Source: Pseudomonas putida
GTDB lineage: Bacteria > Pseudomonadota > Gammaproteobacteria > Pseudomonadales > Pseudomonadaceae
Direction of reading: 5' to 3'
Length of the DNA stretch: 64,000 nucleotides
NCBI RefSeq assembly: GCF_002025705.1
Contig: NZ_CP018846.1
Span: forward strand, 3,277,501-3,341,500
Shown here: piece by piece, positions 23,377 to 31,875 of the stretch
Layout of the letters: every line of letters starts with the position of its first letter
Position numbering within the stretch: the first letter of the stretch is position 1
Program-made: the position numbers and the translations under genes
The notes under the pieces: generated by a model
Seen by the model: the letters and a program-made list of their open reading frames with translations, nothing else
What the model was told of the DNA's origin: nothing
The model's database searches: none

Positions 23377-24038
23377 ACGAACTGCTGGCCAATCTCGACT
23401 GGGCCGAAATCGCCCAGGCCTGCCTCGATACCTTGAGCATGCTGGGCGCGGCACTGGGCTTCACTGTGCTGTTCGGCCTGCCCTTGGGGGTGTTGCTGTA
23501 CCTCACCGGCCAGCGCCAGTTGCTGGCCAACGGGCCCCTCTATCGTGCGCTTTCCGTGGTGGTCAACGTGCTGCGTTCGCTGCCGTTCATCATCCTGCTG
23601 ATCGTGCTGATCCCGTTGACCACGCTGCTCACCGGCACCTCCCTCGGGGTCAAGGGCACCATCCCGCCGCTGGTAGTCGGTTGCACGCCTTTTTTCGCGC
23701 GTCTGGTAGAAACCGCGCTGCGCGAGGTCGACCGCGGCCTGGTGGAAGCCAGCCAGGCCATGGGCGGCAGCATTGCCCAGATCATCCGCTACACCCTGCT
23801 GCCCGAAGCCCGCACCGGGCTGATCGCCGCCGTCACGGTCACCGCCATCGTGCTGGTCGACTACACCGCCATGGCCGGCGTGATTGGTGGTGGCGGGCTG
23901 GGCGACCTGGCGATCCGCTTCGGCTACCAGCGCTTCCAGACCGATGTGATGGTGGTCACCGTCCTGCTGCTGATCCTGCTGGTGCAGGTGCTGCAGATGA
24001 GCGGCGACCGCCTGGTACGACATTTCACCCGACGCTGA
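23373..24038 (+). CDS. MetI-type ABC transporter permease
   Basis: A 221-residue inner-membrane permease with five to six hydrophobic segments, the size of the D-/L-methionine importer subunit MetI. The EAA loop reads EASQAMGGSIAQIIRYTLLPEA, and AVTVTAIVLVDYTAMAG follows, both MetI hallmarks. It overlaps the monooxygenase stop (ATGA), so it is coupled to it. In this operon the importer probably carries methionine or a related organosulfur compound under sulfur limitation. Confidence 0.9.
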   Translation: MNELLANLDWAEIAQACLDTLSMLGAALGFTVLFGLPLGVLLYLTGQRQLLANGPLYRALSVVVNVLRSLPFIILLIVLIPLTTLLTGTSLGVKGTIPPLVVGCTPFFARLVETALREVDRGLVEASQAMGGSIAQIIRYTLLPEARTGLIAAVTVTAIVLVDYTAMAGVIGGGGLGDLAIRFGYQRFQTDVMVVTVLLLILLVQVLQMSGDRLVRHFTRR

Positions 24039-24059
24039 CTTCTGCAAGGTATCCCCATC

Positions 24060-24830
24060 ATGAAAAAGACCCTCACTGCCCTGGCTGCCTTCATCGCTTT
24101 CGGTGCCCAGGCCGCTGAACACCTGGTAGTTGGCGCCACGCCGGTGCCCCATGCCGAGATCCTCGAATTCGTCAAACCGGCCCTGGCCAAGGAAGGCGTG
24201 GACCTGGACATCAAGGTTTTCAACGACTTCATCCAGCCCAACCTGCAGCTGGCGCAAAAGCACCTGGATGCCAACTACTACCAGTACCGGCCGTTCCTCA
24301 ACGACTTCAACAAGACCCGGCATACCGACCTGGTGCCGGTGGTGGGCGTGCACATCGAGCCATTCGGTGCCTACTCGGCCAAGTACAAGACCCTGGCCGA
24401 GCTGCCGGAGGGTGCCAGCGTGGCCATCCCCAATGACCCGGTGAATACTGGCCGCGCCCTGGTGCTGCTGGCCGAAGCCGGGCTGATCACACTCAAGGAC
24501 CCGGCCAACCCGCAGTCCACCCAGCGTGACATCACCGACAACCCGCGCCACCTGAAAATCCGCGAGCTGGAGGGCGCCATGCTGGCCCGCTCGGTCAAGC
24601 AGGTGGACCTGGCCTTCGTCTTCGCCAACTATGCGCTGGAGGCCGGTATCGATACCAACAGCGCGCTGATCGTCGAGAAAGGCAAGGACCTGTACGTGGA
24701 ATACCTGGTCGCCCGCCCCGACAACCTGCAGGACCCAGGCATCCAGAAACTGGCCAAGGCACTCAATTCACCAGAGGTGCGCAACTTCATCCTGACCCGC
24801 TACAAGGGCCAGATTGCCCCGGGTTTCTGA
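24060..24830 (+). CDS. MetQ/NlpA-family substrate-binding protein
   Basis: A 256-residue periplasmic binding protein. Residues 1-19 are a Sec signal peptide (MKKTLTALAAFIAFGAQAA) without a lipobox Cys, so it is a soluble receptor, unlike lipoprotein MetQ of E. coli. The mature part shows VVGATPVPHAEILEFVKP, the family's conserved start, then FNDFIQPNLQLAQKHLDANYYQ. It lies between metI and metN genes of the same operon. Ligand not determined. Confidence 0.9.
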   Translation: MKKTLTALAAFIAFGAQAAEHLVVGATPVPHAEILEFVKPALAKEGVDLDIKVFNDFIQPNLQLAQKHLDANYYQYRPFLNDFNKTRHTDLVPVVGVHIEPFGAYSAKYKTLAELPEGASVAIPNDPVNTGRALVLLAEAGLITLKDPANPQSTQRDITDNPRHLKIRELEGAMLARSVKQVDLAFVFANYALEAGIDTNSALIVEKGKDLYVEYLVARPDNLQDPGIQKLAKALNSPEVRNFILTRYKGQIAPGF

Positions 24831-24833
24831 GCC

Positions 24834-25847
24834 ATGAGCCACTTCCAGCAACAGCTCCAGTCTGCCCAGGCCCACGTGCAACTGCGGGGCATCCACAAGC
24901 ACTATGGCGGGGTCAGTGCGCTCGATACCGTCGACCTTGAGGTACGCCGCGGCGAGGTATTCGGCATCATCGGCCGCAGTGGCGCGGGCAAGTCCTCGCT
25001 GCTGCGCCTGCTCAACCGCCTGGAGGCACCCAGCGCTGGCCAGGTACTGATCGACGGCCAGGACATTGCCGGGCTGCAAGGCAAGCACCTGCAGGCCTTG
25101 CGACGCAACGTGGCGATGATCTTCCAGCACTTCAACCTGCTGGCCAATCGCACCGTCGCGGAAAATGTCGAACTGCCGCTGCGCATGGCCGGTGTGCCAC
25201 GCGCGCAGCGCAGCGCCCAGGCACAGGCGCTGCTGCAGCTGGTCGGCCTGGCAGAGCGCGCCGGGGACTACCCGGCGCAGCTCTCGGGCGGCCAGAAGCA
25301 GCGCGTGGGCATCGCCCGGGCGCTGGTGTTGCAGCCGCAGATTCTGCTGTGCGACGAAGCCACTTCGGCGCTCGACCCGCAGAGTACCCAGTCGGTGCTC
25401 GAACTGTTGCGCGACATCAACCAGCGGCTGGGCCTGACCATCGTCCTGATTACCCACGAGATGCAGGTGATACGCGACCTGTGTGACCGCGTGGCGGTGC
25501 TGGAACAAGGCCGCATCGTCGAAGCCGGTGAGGTATGGGAAGTGTTCGGCAACCCCCGTCACCCCGTCAGCCGTATTCTGCTGAGCGACGCCACACTACC
25601 GCGCATGGCAATCGACACCGAGCAGCGCTACCTCGACCTGCATTACACCGGCAACCGGCAATTGCAGCCCGACCTGCAGGCTATCGGCGCGGCACTGGGC
25701 GAAGGCGTGAGCCTGCATTCAGGCACCCTCGAACCCATCCAAGGCCGCTACCTCGGGCGCCTGCGCCTGGCGATCAGCAGCTCGGCCCCGGCCGACCTGC
25801 TGATGCAGCGGGCCGGCCTGCTGGCCGATAGGGCCGAATGGGTGTGA
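24834..25847 (+). CDS. MetN-type ABC transporter ATP-binding protein
   Basis: A 337-residue ATPase. Walker [10 protein letters not shown] is at 47-55, the Q-loop at IFQHFNLL, signature LSGGQKQRV, Walker [13 protein letters not shown]. After about residue 255 a small NIL-type regulatory domain follows, which in MetN senses methionine. It closes the sfnB operon, 3 bp after the binding-protein gene. A perfect 22-bp palindrome lies 9 bp after its stop. Confidence 0.92.
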   Translation: MSHFQQQLQSAQAHVQLRGIHKHYGGVSALDTVDLEVRRGEVFGIIGRSGAGKSSLLRLLNRLEAPSAGQVLIDGQDIAGLQGKHLQALRRNVAMIFQHFNLLANRTVAENVELPLRMAGVPRAQRSAQAQALLQLVGLAERAGDYPAQLSGGQKQRVGIARALVLQPQILLCDEATSALDPQSTQSVLELLRDINQRLGLTIVLITHEMQVIRDLCDRVAVLEQGRIVEAGEVWEVFGNPRHPVSRILLSDATLPRMAIDTEQRYLDLHYTGNRQLQPDLQAIGAALGEGVSLHSGTLEPIQGRYLGRLRLAISSSAPADLLMQRAGLLADRAEWV

Positions 25848-25856
25848 GCACCGGGT

Positions 25857-25878
25857 CACCGCAGGCCGGCCTGCGGTG
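25857..25878. terminator. Perfect palindrome between convergent genes
   Basis: CACCGCAGG-CC-GG-CCTGCGGTG is a 22-bp perfect palindrome between the convergent metN-like and hisD-like genes. It can form the same hairpin in both transcripts. No T-run follows, so it is a stabilising or weak terminating structure. Confidence 0.5.
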
Positions 25879-25940
25879 GCCCTGACGATCAACGCTCGAG
25901 TGGCGATGCACCAGGGGCCTTTCCACGCAATGCCGCGCCC

Positions 25941-27248
25941 TTATACAGCGGCAGCACCAAACGCTACATCCTTGCCGCCGTACCGGCGCACGCGCAGGTT
26001 GGCCTGTTCGGCATGCCCCACAAAGCCTTCCATCAGGCACAGGCGCGAGCAGTATTCACCAATCAGGGCCGAGGCCTCGTCAGTGAGCACCCGTTGGTAG
26101 GTGCAGGTCTTGATGTACTTCCCTACCCACAGACCGCCGGTGTAGCGAGCCGCCTTGTTGGTCGGCAGGGTGTGGTTGGTGCCGATGACCTTGTCGCCGT
26201 AGGAGACGTTGGTACGCGGGCCGACAAACAGGGCGCCATAGTTGCTCAGGTGCTTGACGAAGTAATCGTCGTCGCGGGTCATGATCTGCACATGCTCGGA
26301 AGCGTACTCATCCGAGAACCTGACCATCTCCTCGAACGACTCGCAGAGGATGATTTCACCAAAGTTTTCCCACGCCTCACCGGCAATGGCAGAAGTCGGC
26401 AGAATCTTCAGCAGGCGGGTGATTTCCTTGAGGGTGTCCTCGGCCAGCTCCCGCGAGGTGGTCAACAGCACAGCCGGCGAGTCCTTGCCGTGCTCCGCCT
26501 GGCCCAGCAGGTCGGTGGCACACAGCTCACCGTCCACCGAGTCGTCGGCGATCAGCAAGACTTCTGTCGGGCCTGCAAACAGGTCGATGCCGACACGGCC
26601 GAACAACTGGCGCTTGGCCTCGGCCACATAGGCATTGCCCGGGCCAACGATGATATCGACCGGGTTGATGGAGCCGGTGCCGATGGCCATGGCGCCGACC
26701 GCCTGGATCCCGCCGAGGCAAAGGATTTCATCGGCGCCCGCCAGGTGCTGGGCAGCGACGATGTAAGGGGCTGGCTTGCCCTGGAATGGCGGAGCAGCGG
26801 TCACGATGTTGCGCACGCCTGCCGATTTTGCCGTGACGATGGACATGTGCGCCGAGGCCAGAAGGGGGTACTTGCCACCTGGCACATAGCAACCTGCAGC
26901 GTTGACGGGGATATGCTTGTGGCCCAGCACCACGCCCGGGATCGTCTCGATCTCGCAATCGAGCATCGACGCACGCTGGGCATCGGCGAAGCGGCGTACC
27001 TGGGCTTGGGCGAAGAGGATGTCATCCCGCTCCCGATCGGTCAGCTGGTCCATGCACTGCTGGATTTCGGCAGCGCTCAGACGGTAATCGCTGCGGTCCC
27101 AACCGTCGAACTTCACCGACAACTCACGCACGGCCGCATCACCGCGCTTCTCGATGTCTAGCAGAATGCGCGAGACATCCTGTTTGACCTGCTCGTTGGC
27201 AGCTGCCTGTTGCTCGGTAGGTTTTGCTTTCTTGATCCACTCAGCCAT
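25941..27248 (-). CDS. Histidinol dehydrogenase-family protein (catabolic paralogue)
   Basis: A 435-residue NAD-dependent, zinc-binding dehydrogenase of the HisD fold. [38 protein letters not shown] and [11 protein letters not shown] are family signatures. It is not beside his genes but among regulators and MFS carriers, so a role in histidine synthesis is unlikely; relatives oxidise sulfopropanediol or other polyols (HpsN-like). The ATG at 27248 has AAAGG 8 nt upstream. It is transcribed toward the sulfur operon, and its likely regulator is the HTH gene at 27413. Confidence 0.85.
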   Translation of the reverse strand: MAEWIKKAKPTEQQAAANEQVKQDVSRILLDIEKRGDAAVRELSVKFDGWDRSDYRLSAAEIQQCMDQLTDRERDDILFAQAQVRRFADAQRASMLDCEIETIPGVVLGHKHIPVNAAGCYVPGGKYPLLASAHMSIVTAKSAGVRNIVTAAPPFQGKPAPYIVAAQHLAGADEILCLGGIQAVGAMAIGTGSINPVDIIVGPGNAYVAEAKRQLFGRVGIDLFAGPTEVLLIADDSVDGELCATDLLGQAEHGKDSPAVLLTTSRELAEDTLKEITRLLKILPTSAIAGEAWENFGEIILCESFEEMVRFSDEYASEHVQIMTRDDDYFVKHLSNYGALFVGPRTNVSYGDKVIGTNHTLPTNKAARYTGGLWVGKYIKTCTYQRVLTDEASALIGEYCSRLCLMEGFVGHAEQANLRVRRYGGKDVAFGAAAV

Positions 27249-27412
27249 CACGTTCACCTTTGTTGTAGACAGACGCCAGCGCGTCTTGTGGTGAACACGT
27301 TACGGTTGCCCATGCGCAGGCTCAATTTCTCACCTGGCAAACAAGTGACGCAAAGTGACGCAGTACACTGCGCTCATGCGCCAAGCCCTGGCCCCCTGGC
27401 TTTTGCGCAGCG

Positions 27413-28225
27413 TCACGCCGAATTCAGCAATCCCGTGCCACTGTTCAGGTAGTTGTAAACCTCACGCGGGATGGACGGGTCTCCTGCGTCAAGCACAGTG
27501 GCGCGGCGAATGTGATCCTTTTTGATGAGCCCTTTGCTGATCAGGCCCATGGCCACCTTGGCGGCGACAGGCTGGCGGACCATGGTCGCCGCGATGCCAC
27601 TGGTCACGCCAAAGATGAATTTTTTTGAGTTGCGGCTTACCGCCGCAAGGTTGCTGAACGTCATCTCGTTGCGCTGGATGGTTTCGAAGTCCAGACAGAA
27701 GATCCGGCCGGCAAGCATGAAGCTCAAGCCGTGGTACTTGAAGTGGTAATCCATTTTCCCGGTGCCATCCATGCTGGGAAAGCGCTCGACGTAGTAATGC
27801 TGAAGCATGCCTTCACGCTCGTAGATGCAGAATATCGAGCGCACGACTTGCCCCGGGTAGATCGACGAGTAATGGTAGCGTTCATACACCCCCGTAATGT
27901 CATGCTGGCGTGCCTCCCCTGCCCCCATCATCTCGTTCAGGAACATCAACATTTTCGGGGCCTGGACAATGCTTCTGAACAAATGGAAGTGGCCGCCCTG
28001 CAGCATCGAGCGGAAGTCGCCAGGGTTCGAGAACAGCACGTCTTCACTCAAGCCGAAGAACGCGGCGATCGCACGCAGGTTGTGTTTGGAGGGTGCATGC
28101 GTCCCCGCCAGGTACTTGTTGAACTGCTGCCGGTTGATACCGATCTTGCGGCACAGGTCGGAGATGGTCCCGGCCTGTTCGCTCAGAGTCTTGAGGTTCT
28201 CTGGCAGAAAATCATCGTTACTCAT
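27413..28225 (-). CDS. HTH (XRE-like) transcriptional regulator
   Basis: A 270-residue protein. The N-terminal 60 residues form a lambda-repressor-type helix-turn-helix (ISDLCRKIGINRQQFNKYLAG, then APSKHNLRAIAAFFGLSEDV). The rest is a long ligand-binding-like part without a recognisable domain. The ATG beginning MSNDDFLPENLK has AGAGGA upstream; a 20-codon longer frame is not supported. It lies 164 bp upstream of the hisD-like gene and 76 bp downstream of an MFS gene, all on the minus strand, so it may control them. Confidence 0.82.
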   Translation of the reverse strand: MSNDDFLPENLKTLSEQAGTISDLCRKIGINRQQFNKYLAGTHAPSKHNLRAIAAFFGLSEDVLFSNPGDFRSMLQGGHFHLFRSIVQAPKMLMFLNEMMGAGEARQHDITGVYERYHYSSIYPGQVVRSIFCIYEREGMLQHYYVERFPSMDGTGKMDYHFKYHGLSFMLAGRIFCLDFETIQRNEMTFSNLAAVSRNSKKFIFGVTSGIAATMVRQPVAAKVAMGLISKGLIKKDHIRRATVLDAGDPSIPREVYNYLNSGTGLLNSA

Positions 28226-28301
28226 CGGGCAATCCTCTGGGCAACACAGCATGACGCAGTGTTTTGCTTCACCCGGGCGCGGCAAGTTGCGTCAAATCGC
28301 T

Positions 28302-29447
28302 TCATGGCTTGAGCGCCACCTTCGAGCAGCACAGCACCACGCAGAGCAGTGACGCGGCGGCCATCAATGCCACCGACAGTGAGGTGACATGGGCCAGGAA
28401 GCCGATCAGCGCAGGGCCCATGAGAATGCCCATGTAGCCGATGCTGTTCATGATCGCCAGCCCCTGCGCCACCGCCATCTGCCGTTGCCGGCCCACGCAA
28501 GAACAGAAAATCGGCACCAGGTTGGCAATGCCGGCGCCCACCAGGACGAAGCCGATGACCGAAGCCAGCCAATGATCGAGCACAATGGCCGCAGCCATGC
28601 CTGCGAGCCCAATGGCACTGCCCGCCACCAATAGCAGCCGCGTACCAAAGCGGGCAACCAGCACATCCCCCGACAGGCGCCCAGCGGCCATGGTGACCGA
28701 GAACGCCGCGTAGCCGATACCGGCGATGTCCATCGGCATGTTCCGTTCGCTATTGAGGAACACGGCGCTCCAGTCCAGCATCGAACCTTCGACCAGAAAG
28801 GCAATGAAGCACAGCACGCCCAGCAGCACGATGAAACCCGTGGGCCGCGAGCGTCGGGTTTTCGCCTCCAGCGTGGCAAACGGCAACATGTTTCTCCCCA
28901 CGGTGACCAGCGCCAGTGTGCCGGCCAGCAGCAAGGTGCCGATGGCCTGCACCGGCGTCAGTCCCAGCCAGAGCGACACGCTGACCAGTGCCGCGCTGAA
29001 GATCGTGCCGGCACTGAACAGCCCATGAAAGCCGGACATCATCGGCCGGTTGTAGTGCTGTTCGACCATCGCCCCTTGAAGGTTCATGTTGACATCCGCA
29101 GTGCCGATCGAGGCACCGAACAGCAACAGCGCAACAACCAGCTGCCAGTATGACGGCACCACCGCCAACGCCAACAGGCTCGCCGCAATGCCGACACTGG
29201 CCAGGTACATCGTGTTGCGGCAACCGATTCGGTGGGCCAGGCGCCCGACGAAGGGCATCATCAACATCGAGCCAGTCCCCAGGCACAGCAGCAACAGCCC
29301 CAGTTGACCCTCGGAAATGTCCGCCCGCTCCCGCGCATAAGGCACCAGGGGTGCCCAGGCGCCCATGCCTGCACCGGACAGGAAGAACGCCAGGCGGCAG
29401 GCCGACAACGTTTTGCGGCTGAATAACCGTTCTTGAATGATGCTCAT
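28302..29447 (-). CDS. MFS transporter (YbjJ/fucose-permease-like)
   Basis: A 381-residue major facilitator with about twelve helices. FFLSGAGMGAWAPLVPYARE in helix 1, GRLAHRIGCRNTMY in the A-loop and the STADVNMNLQGAMVE-like segment (here GTADVNMNLQG) match the small branch that includes YbjJ. The ATG beginning MSIIQERLF is preferred over an upstream TTG; the ribosome site is weak. A relative of the same branch is at 35342, so two similar carriers flank the LacI regulator. Substrate unknown. Confidence 0.84.
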   Translation of the reverse strand: MSIIQERLFSRKTLSACRLAFFLSGAGMGAWAPLVPYARERADISEGQLGLLLLCLGTGSMLMMPFVGRLAHRIGCRNTMYLASVGIAASLLALAVVPSYWQLVVALLLFGASIGTADVNMNLQGAMVEQHYNRPMMSGFHGLFSAGTIFSAALVSVSLWLGLTPVQAIGTLLLAGTLALVTVGRNMLPFATLEAKTRRSRPTGFIVLLGVLCFIAFLVEGSMLDWSAVFLNSERNMPMDIAGIGYAAFSVTMAAGRLSGDVLVARFGTRLLLVAGSAIGLAGMAAAIVLDHWLASVIGFVLVGAGIANLVPIFCSCVGRQRQMAVAQGLAIMNSIGYMGILMGPALIGFLAHVTSLSVALMAAASLLCVVLCCSKVALKP

Positions 29448-29552
29448 CTGGAAACCACTTTTTACAAGCAATGAACATTACGCCACCTTGCAAAGGGCGT
29501 ATCGAATCTCTCTTGCGGGGCTCAACCCCCGGCTATGGGTGCGCGGAGGCAG

Positions 29553-30632
29553 TCAGGCAGCCGTGGCAGGGCTGGCCGTGGTGCCCCGGACGATCAGCCG
29601 GGTCGGGAAAATCTTCTCACGTGCGGCTTCTGCCTCAGGGCCGGCTTCGATCAACTGTGTCAGCACACGTGCAGCCCACTCGCCCTTCTCGACCAGAGGC
29701 TGGCGAATGGTGGTCAGATCAAAGCGCGCAGCATCGGGGATATCATCGAAGCCAATGACGGACAGCTCCTCAGGGACCTTGTATTCCAGTGCGCGTGCCG
29801 CTGTCAGGCAGCCCAGCGCCATCACGTCCGAAACAGCAATCACCGCTGTGACTTCCTGCTGGCCCAATAGCCCACGGGCAGCCCGCTCGCCCAGTTCCTG
29901 GGTAAAGCCGCCCGCTTCGACGATCCGCAGGGCTTCGAAGCTGAGCCCCGCCTGTTCGGCCGCTTCGACATAGCCACCCAGACGCTCGCGAGCGATCATT
30001 TCAGTGGATGCGGCGAAACGCTCGCGCGACACCGGACCGGTCTGCCCGTCTGGCCGCAGACGCTCGACGATGATGCCGATCTTGAGATGCCCCAGTTCAA
30101 GCAAATGATTCATCTGCACCATCGCAGCGCCGTGGTCATCGATACCCACATAATTGACGCCCGGCAGTTTTGGCGAATCCACCACGACCAGCGGCAACTG
30201 CCGATTGGCGATGAAAGGCACCAACGGGTGATCGTCCGGCAACGTCGAAACGATAAGGCCGTCGACCAGCCCCCTGACGGCAAGCGTCGAATCGCTGCCC
30301 TGTGCTTCCAGCTTGGTGCTGTTCATCGGGAACAAGGTCAAGGCGACATTGGCCAAGGCGTCGACGCGACTGATGCCTTTGAGCAGCGAGACGGCCCAGG
30401 GATCTTCCAGGGCGTAGGACAACTGGTCCATCACCACAAGCCCGATAGCACCCACGCGCCCTGAGCGCAGGCTGCGACCGCGCACGCTAGGCCCCGGATA
30501 ACCCAGGCGCTCGGCGACGGCAAAAATGTGCTCGCGCTGAGTCGTCGAGATCTTGCTGGAGCCACTGTAGGCATAGGAAACCGCAGGCTGGGAAACCCCA
30601 GCTTCCCTTGCCACGTCTTTCATCGAAACCAT
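29553..30632 (-). CDS. LacI-family transcriptional repressor
   Basis: A 359-residue regulator. Residues 1-50 are the LacI helix-turn-helix and hinge (MVSMKDVAREAGVSQPAVSY, with the minor-groove hinge helix region following), then a periplasmic-binding-protein-like sensor domain (VDGLIVSTLPDDHP, ELSVIGFDDIP). Divergent from the thuA operon, with two copies of TTATACGTATAA between them that are its likely operators. The inducer is probably the sugar-like substrate of the operon. Confidence 0.9.
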   Translation of the reverse strand: MVSMKDVAREAGVSQPAVSYAYSGSSKISTTQREHIFAVAERLGYPGPSVRGRSLRSGRVGAIGLVVMDQLSYALEDPWAVSLLKGISRVDALANVALTLFPMNSTKLEAQGSDSTLAVRGLVDGLIVSTLPDDHPLVPFIANRQLPLVVVDSPKLPGVNYVGIDDHGAAMVQMNHLLELGHLKIGIIVERLRPDGQTGPVSRERFAASTEMIARERLGGYVEAAEQAGLSFEALRIVEAGGFTQELGERAARGLLGQQEVTAVIAVSDVMALGCLTAARALEYKVPEELSVIGFDDIPDAARFDLTTIRQPLVEKGEWAARVLTQLIEAGPEAEAAREKIFPTRLIVRGTTASPATAA

Positions 30633-30768
30633 TGGAATACGTCCGTTCAGTCACCGCCATGGGCCATGGCCGCCTTCATTGGCTGCCTGACGCTGGCCAG
30701 CGAGTCTATCACCGGCGCGGTGCGAGCTCCTACCGTACGCAAATGGCAGCACCTCGGCAAGCTTATTC

Positions 30769-30780
30769 TTATACGTATAA
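30769..30780. promoter_or_regulatory. LacI-type operator, distal copy
   Basis: TTATACGTATAA, a perfect 12-bp palindrome with the central CG typical of LacI-family operators. The centre is 92 bp upstream of the second copy, which would allow DNA looping. Confidence 0.72.
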
Positions 30781-30821
30781 CCATCTGTCGTGAAATCATT
30801 AAAAATCGACTATCACGAAGA

Positions 30822-30849
30822 TTGACAACACCATTTTGAGTGATATCTT
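30822..30849 (+). promoter_or_regulatory. Sigma-70 promoter of the thuA operon
   Basis: TTGACA (30822-30827) is a perfect -35 element, and TATCTT (30844-30849) is a good -10, with 16 bp between. Transcription would start near 30856, just ahead of the proximal operator, giving a leader of about 310 nt before thuA. Confidence 0.7.
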
Positions 30850-30858
30850 GGCTCGAAA

Positions 30859-30874
30859 GGTTATACGTATAACC
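30859..30874. promoter_or_regulatory. LacI-type operator, proximal copy
   Basis: GGTTATACGTATAACC is a perfect 16-bp palindrome that shares its 12-bp core with the copy at 30769. It lies directly behind the -10 element, so bound repressor would block transcription start. Confidence 0.8.
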
Positions 30875-30904
30875 CACTATAAATAACAACAACCGAGGTG
30901 AACC

Positions 30905-31039
30905 ATGACGCCATCAGTCATGCCTTCCCAACGTCACGACCTGGCAGTGCCGGGTCCGACGCACGCATCGCTGCGTGGCGATCGCCCTCACGTTCCTGTG
31001 TGTACTCCCGAACCCGAACCTTTTGCCAAGCGAGCCTGA
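30905..31039 (+). CDS. Short leader ORF, 44 codons
   Basis: ATG at 30905 is preceded by GAGGTG at 4 nt, the strongest ribosome site in this stretch. The 44-residue product is rich in Pro, His and Arg (MTPSVMPSQRHDLAVPG at the start) and has no recognisable domain. Its stop codon TGA (31037-31039) lies in the loop of a perfect 8-bp hairpin. It may be a leader peptide controlling thuA or the remnant of a lost first gene. Confidence 0.4.
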   Translation: MTPSVMPSQRHDLAVPGPTHASLRGDRPHVPVCTPEPEPFAKRA

Positions 31040-31110
31040 CCGGCTCGCTCGCTGATCCCTGCCGGCTGGTTTTTTTCTGTGGCGCTGAGCGCTGCATGGC
31101 GAAGCCATGC
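31029..31110 (+). promoter_or_regulatory. Structured leader with possible attenuator
   Basis: AGCGAGCC (31029-31036) pairs with GGCTCGCT (31042-31049). An alternative pairing of CCGGC (31040-31044) with GCCGG (31061-31065) runs into seven T residues at 31070-31076. A third hairpin, GCATGGC-GAA-GCCATGC, is at 31094-31110. Mutually exclusive stems around the leader ORF stop codon resemble an attenuation device; this is an inference from base pairing only. Confidence 0.4.
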
Positions 31111-31165
31111 CGGCAACTTTTCCAGGGTCTGGAGCGACCCGCCATAACCTGATGGAGGCTTTACC

Positions 31166-31825
31166 GTGACAAAAGCGCTTTATCTCTACGGAGGCTGGCC
31201 TGGCCACTACCCCTACCAGATCGCAGCCTGGGCTCGCGAGCTGTTTGCTGAGCTGGACTGGGATGTGGAGGAGTCCACCGACATCTTCACCCTGGACCGC
31301 GACCTCAAGGCCTACGACGTGGTCGTCATTGGCTGGAACAACGCCGTCACCACCGAAACCCTCACCGCCTCGCAAGAGCGCTTTCTGTCCGAAGCCATTG
31401 AAAGCGGCGTCGGCCTGGTGGGCTGGCATGGTGCAGGCGCTGCATTTCGCGCCAGCCTCAAGTACCACTTCATGCTCGGCGGCTCGTTCCTCGAGCACCC
31501 CGCCGGCGAGGGCTACCCGCATCCCTACCAGGTCAACTTCATCGACAAGCACCATGAAGTCACCCAAGGCGTGGAGGACTTCGAAGTCCGCTCCGAGCAG
31601 TACTACATGCAGGTCGACCCGAACCTGCACGTGCTTGCCGAGACAACGTTCGATGGCAACCCCATGCCATGGCTCAAAGGCCATCGCAGCCCGGTCGCCT
31701 GGGTCCGGCAGTGGGGTGAAGGCCGCGTCTTCTACCACTCGATCGGCCATGACACCAGCAACCTTGCCGACCCGAACATTCGCCGCCTGACCAAGCAAGG
31801 TCTGGCCTGGGCTGCACGCAAATAA
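31166..31825 (+). CDS. ThuA-like domain protein
   Basis: A 219-residue protein of the ThuA-like family (glutamine-amidotransferase-like fold, related to ThuA for trehalose and disaccharide 3-keto metabolism). The start KALYLYGGWPGHYPYQIAAW and the GVGLVGWHGAGAAFR turn are typical; GRVFYHSIGHD near the end is the conserved metal or active-site patch. GTG is preceded by GGAGG. First structural gene of a four-gene operon with a ThDP enzyme, GMC oxidoreductase and MFS carrier. Confidence 0.87.
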   Translation: MTKALYLYGGWPGHYPYQIAAWARELFAELDWDVEESTDIFTLDRDLKAYDVVVIGWNNAVTTETLTASQERFLSEAIESGVGLVGWHGAGAAFRASLKYHFMLGGSFLEHPAGEGYPHPYQVNFIDKHHEVTQGVEDFEVRSEQYYMQVDPNLHVLAETTFDGNPMPWLKGHRSPVAWVRQWGEGRVFYHSIGHDTSNLADPNIRRLTKQGLAWAARK

Positions 31826-31875
31826 GCGCTGCCTGATCACTTCCCGTTACCTATCGCTCAACTGAGGAGCACGAC

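Noticed and set aside
25941..27248. Histidine biosynthesis gene hisD
   Set aside because: No other his gene is near; context is regulators and carriers, and such paralogues serve other alcohol oxidations.
30918..31145. A 75-codon minus-strand frame in the thuA leader
   Set aside because: It opposes the leader ORF and hairpins, has no ribosome site, and is Arg-rich mirror sequence.
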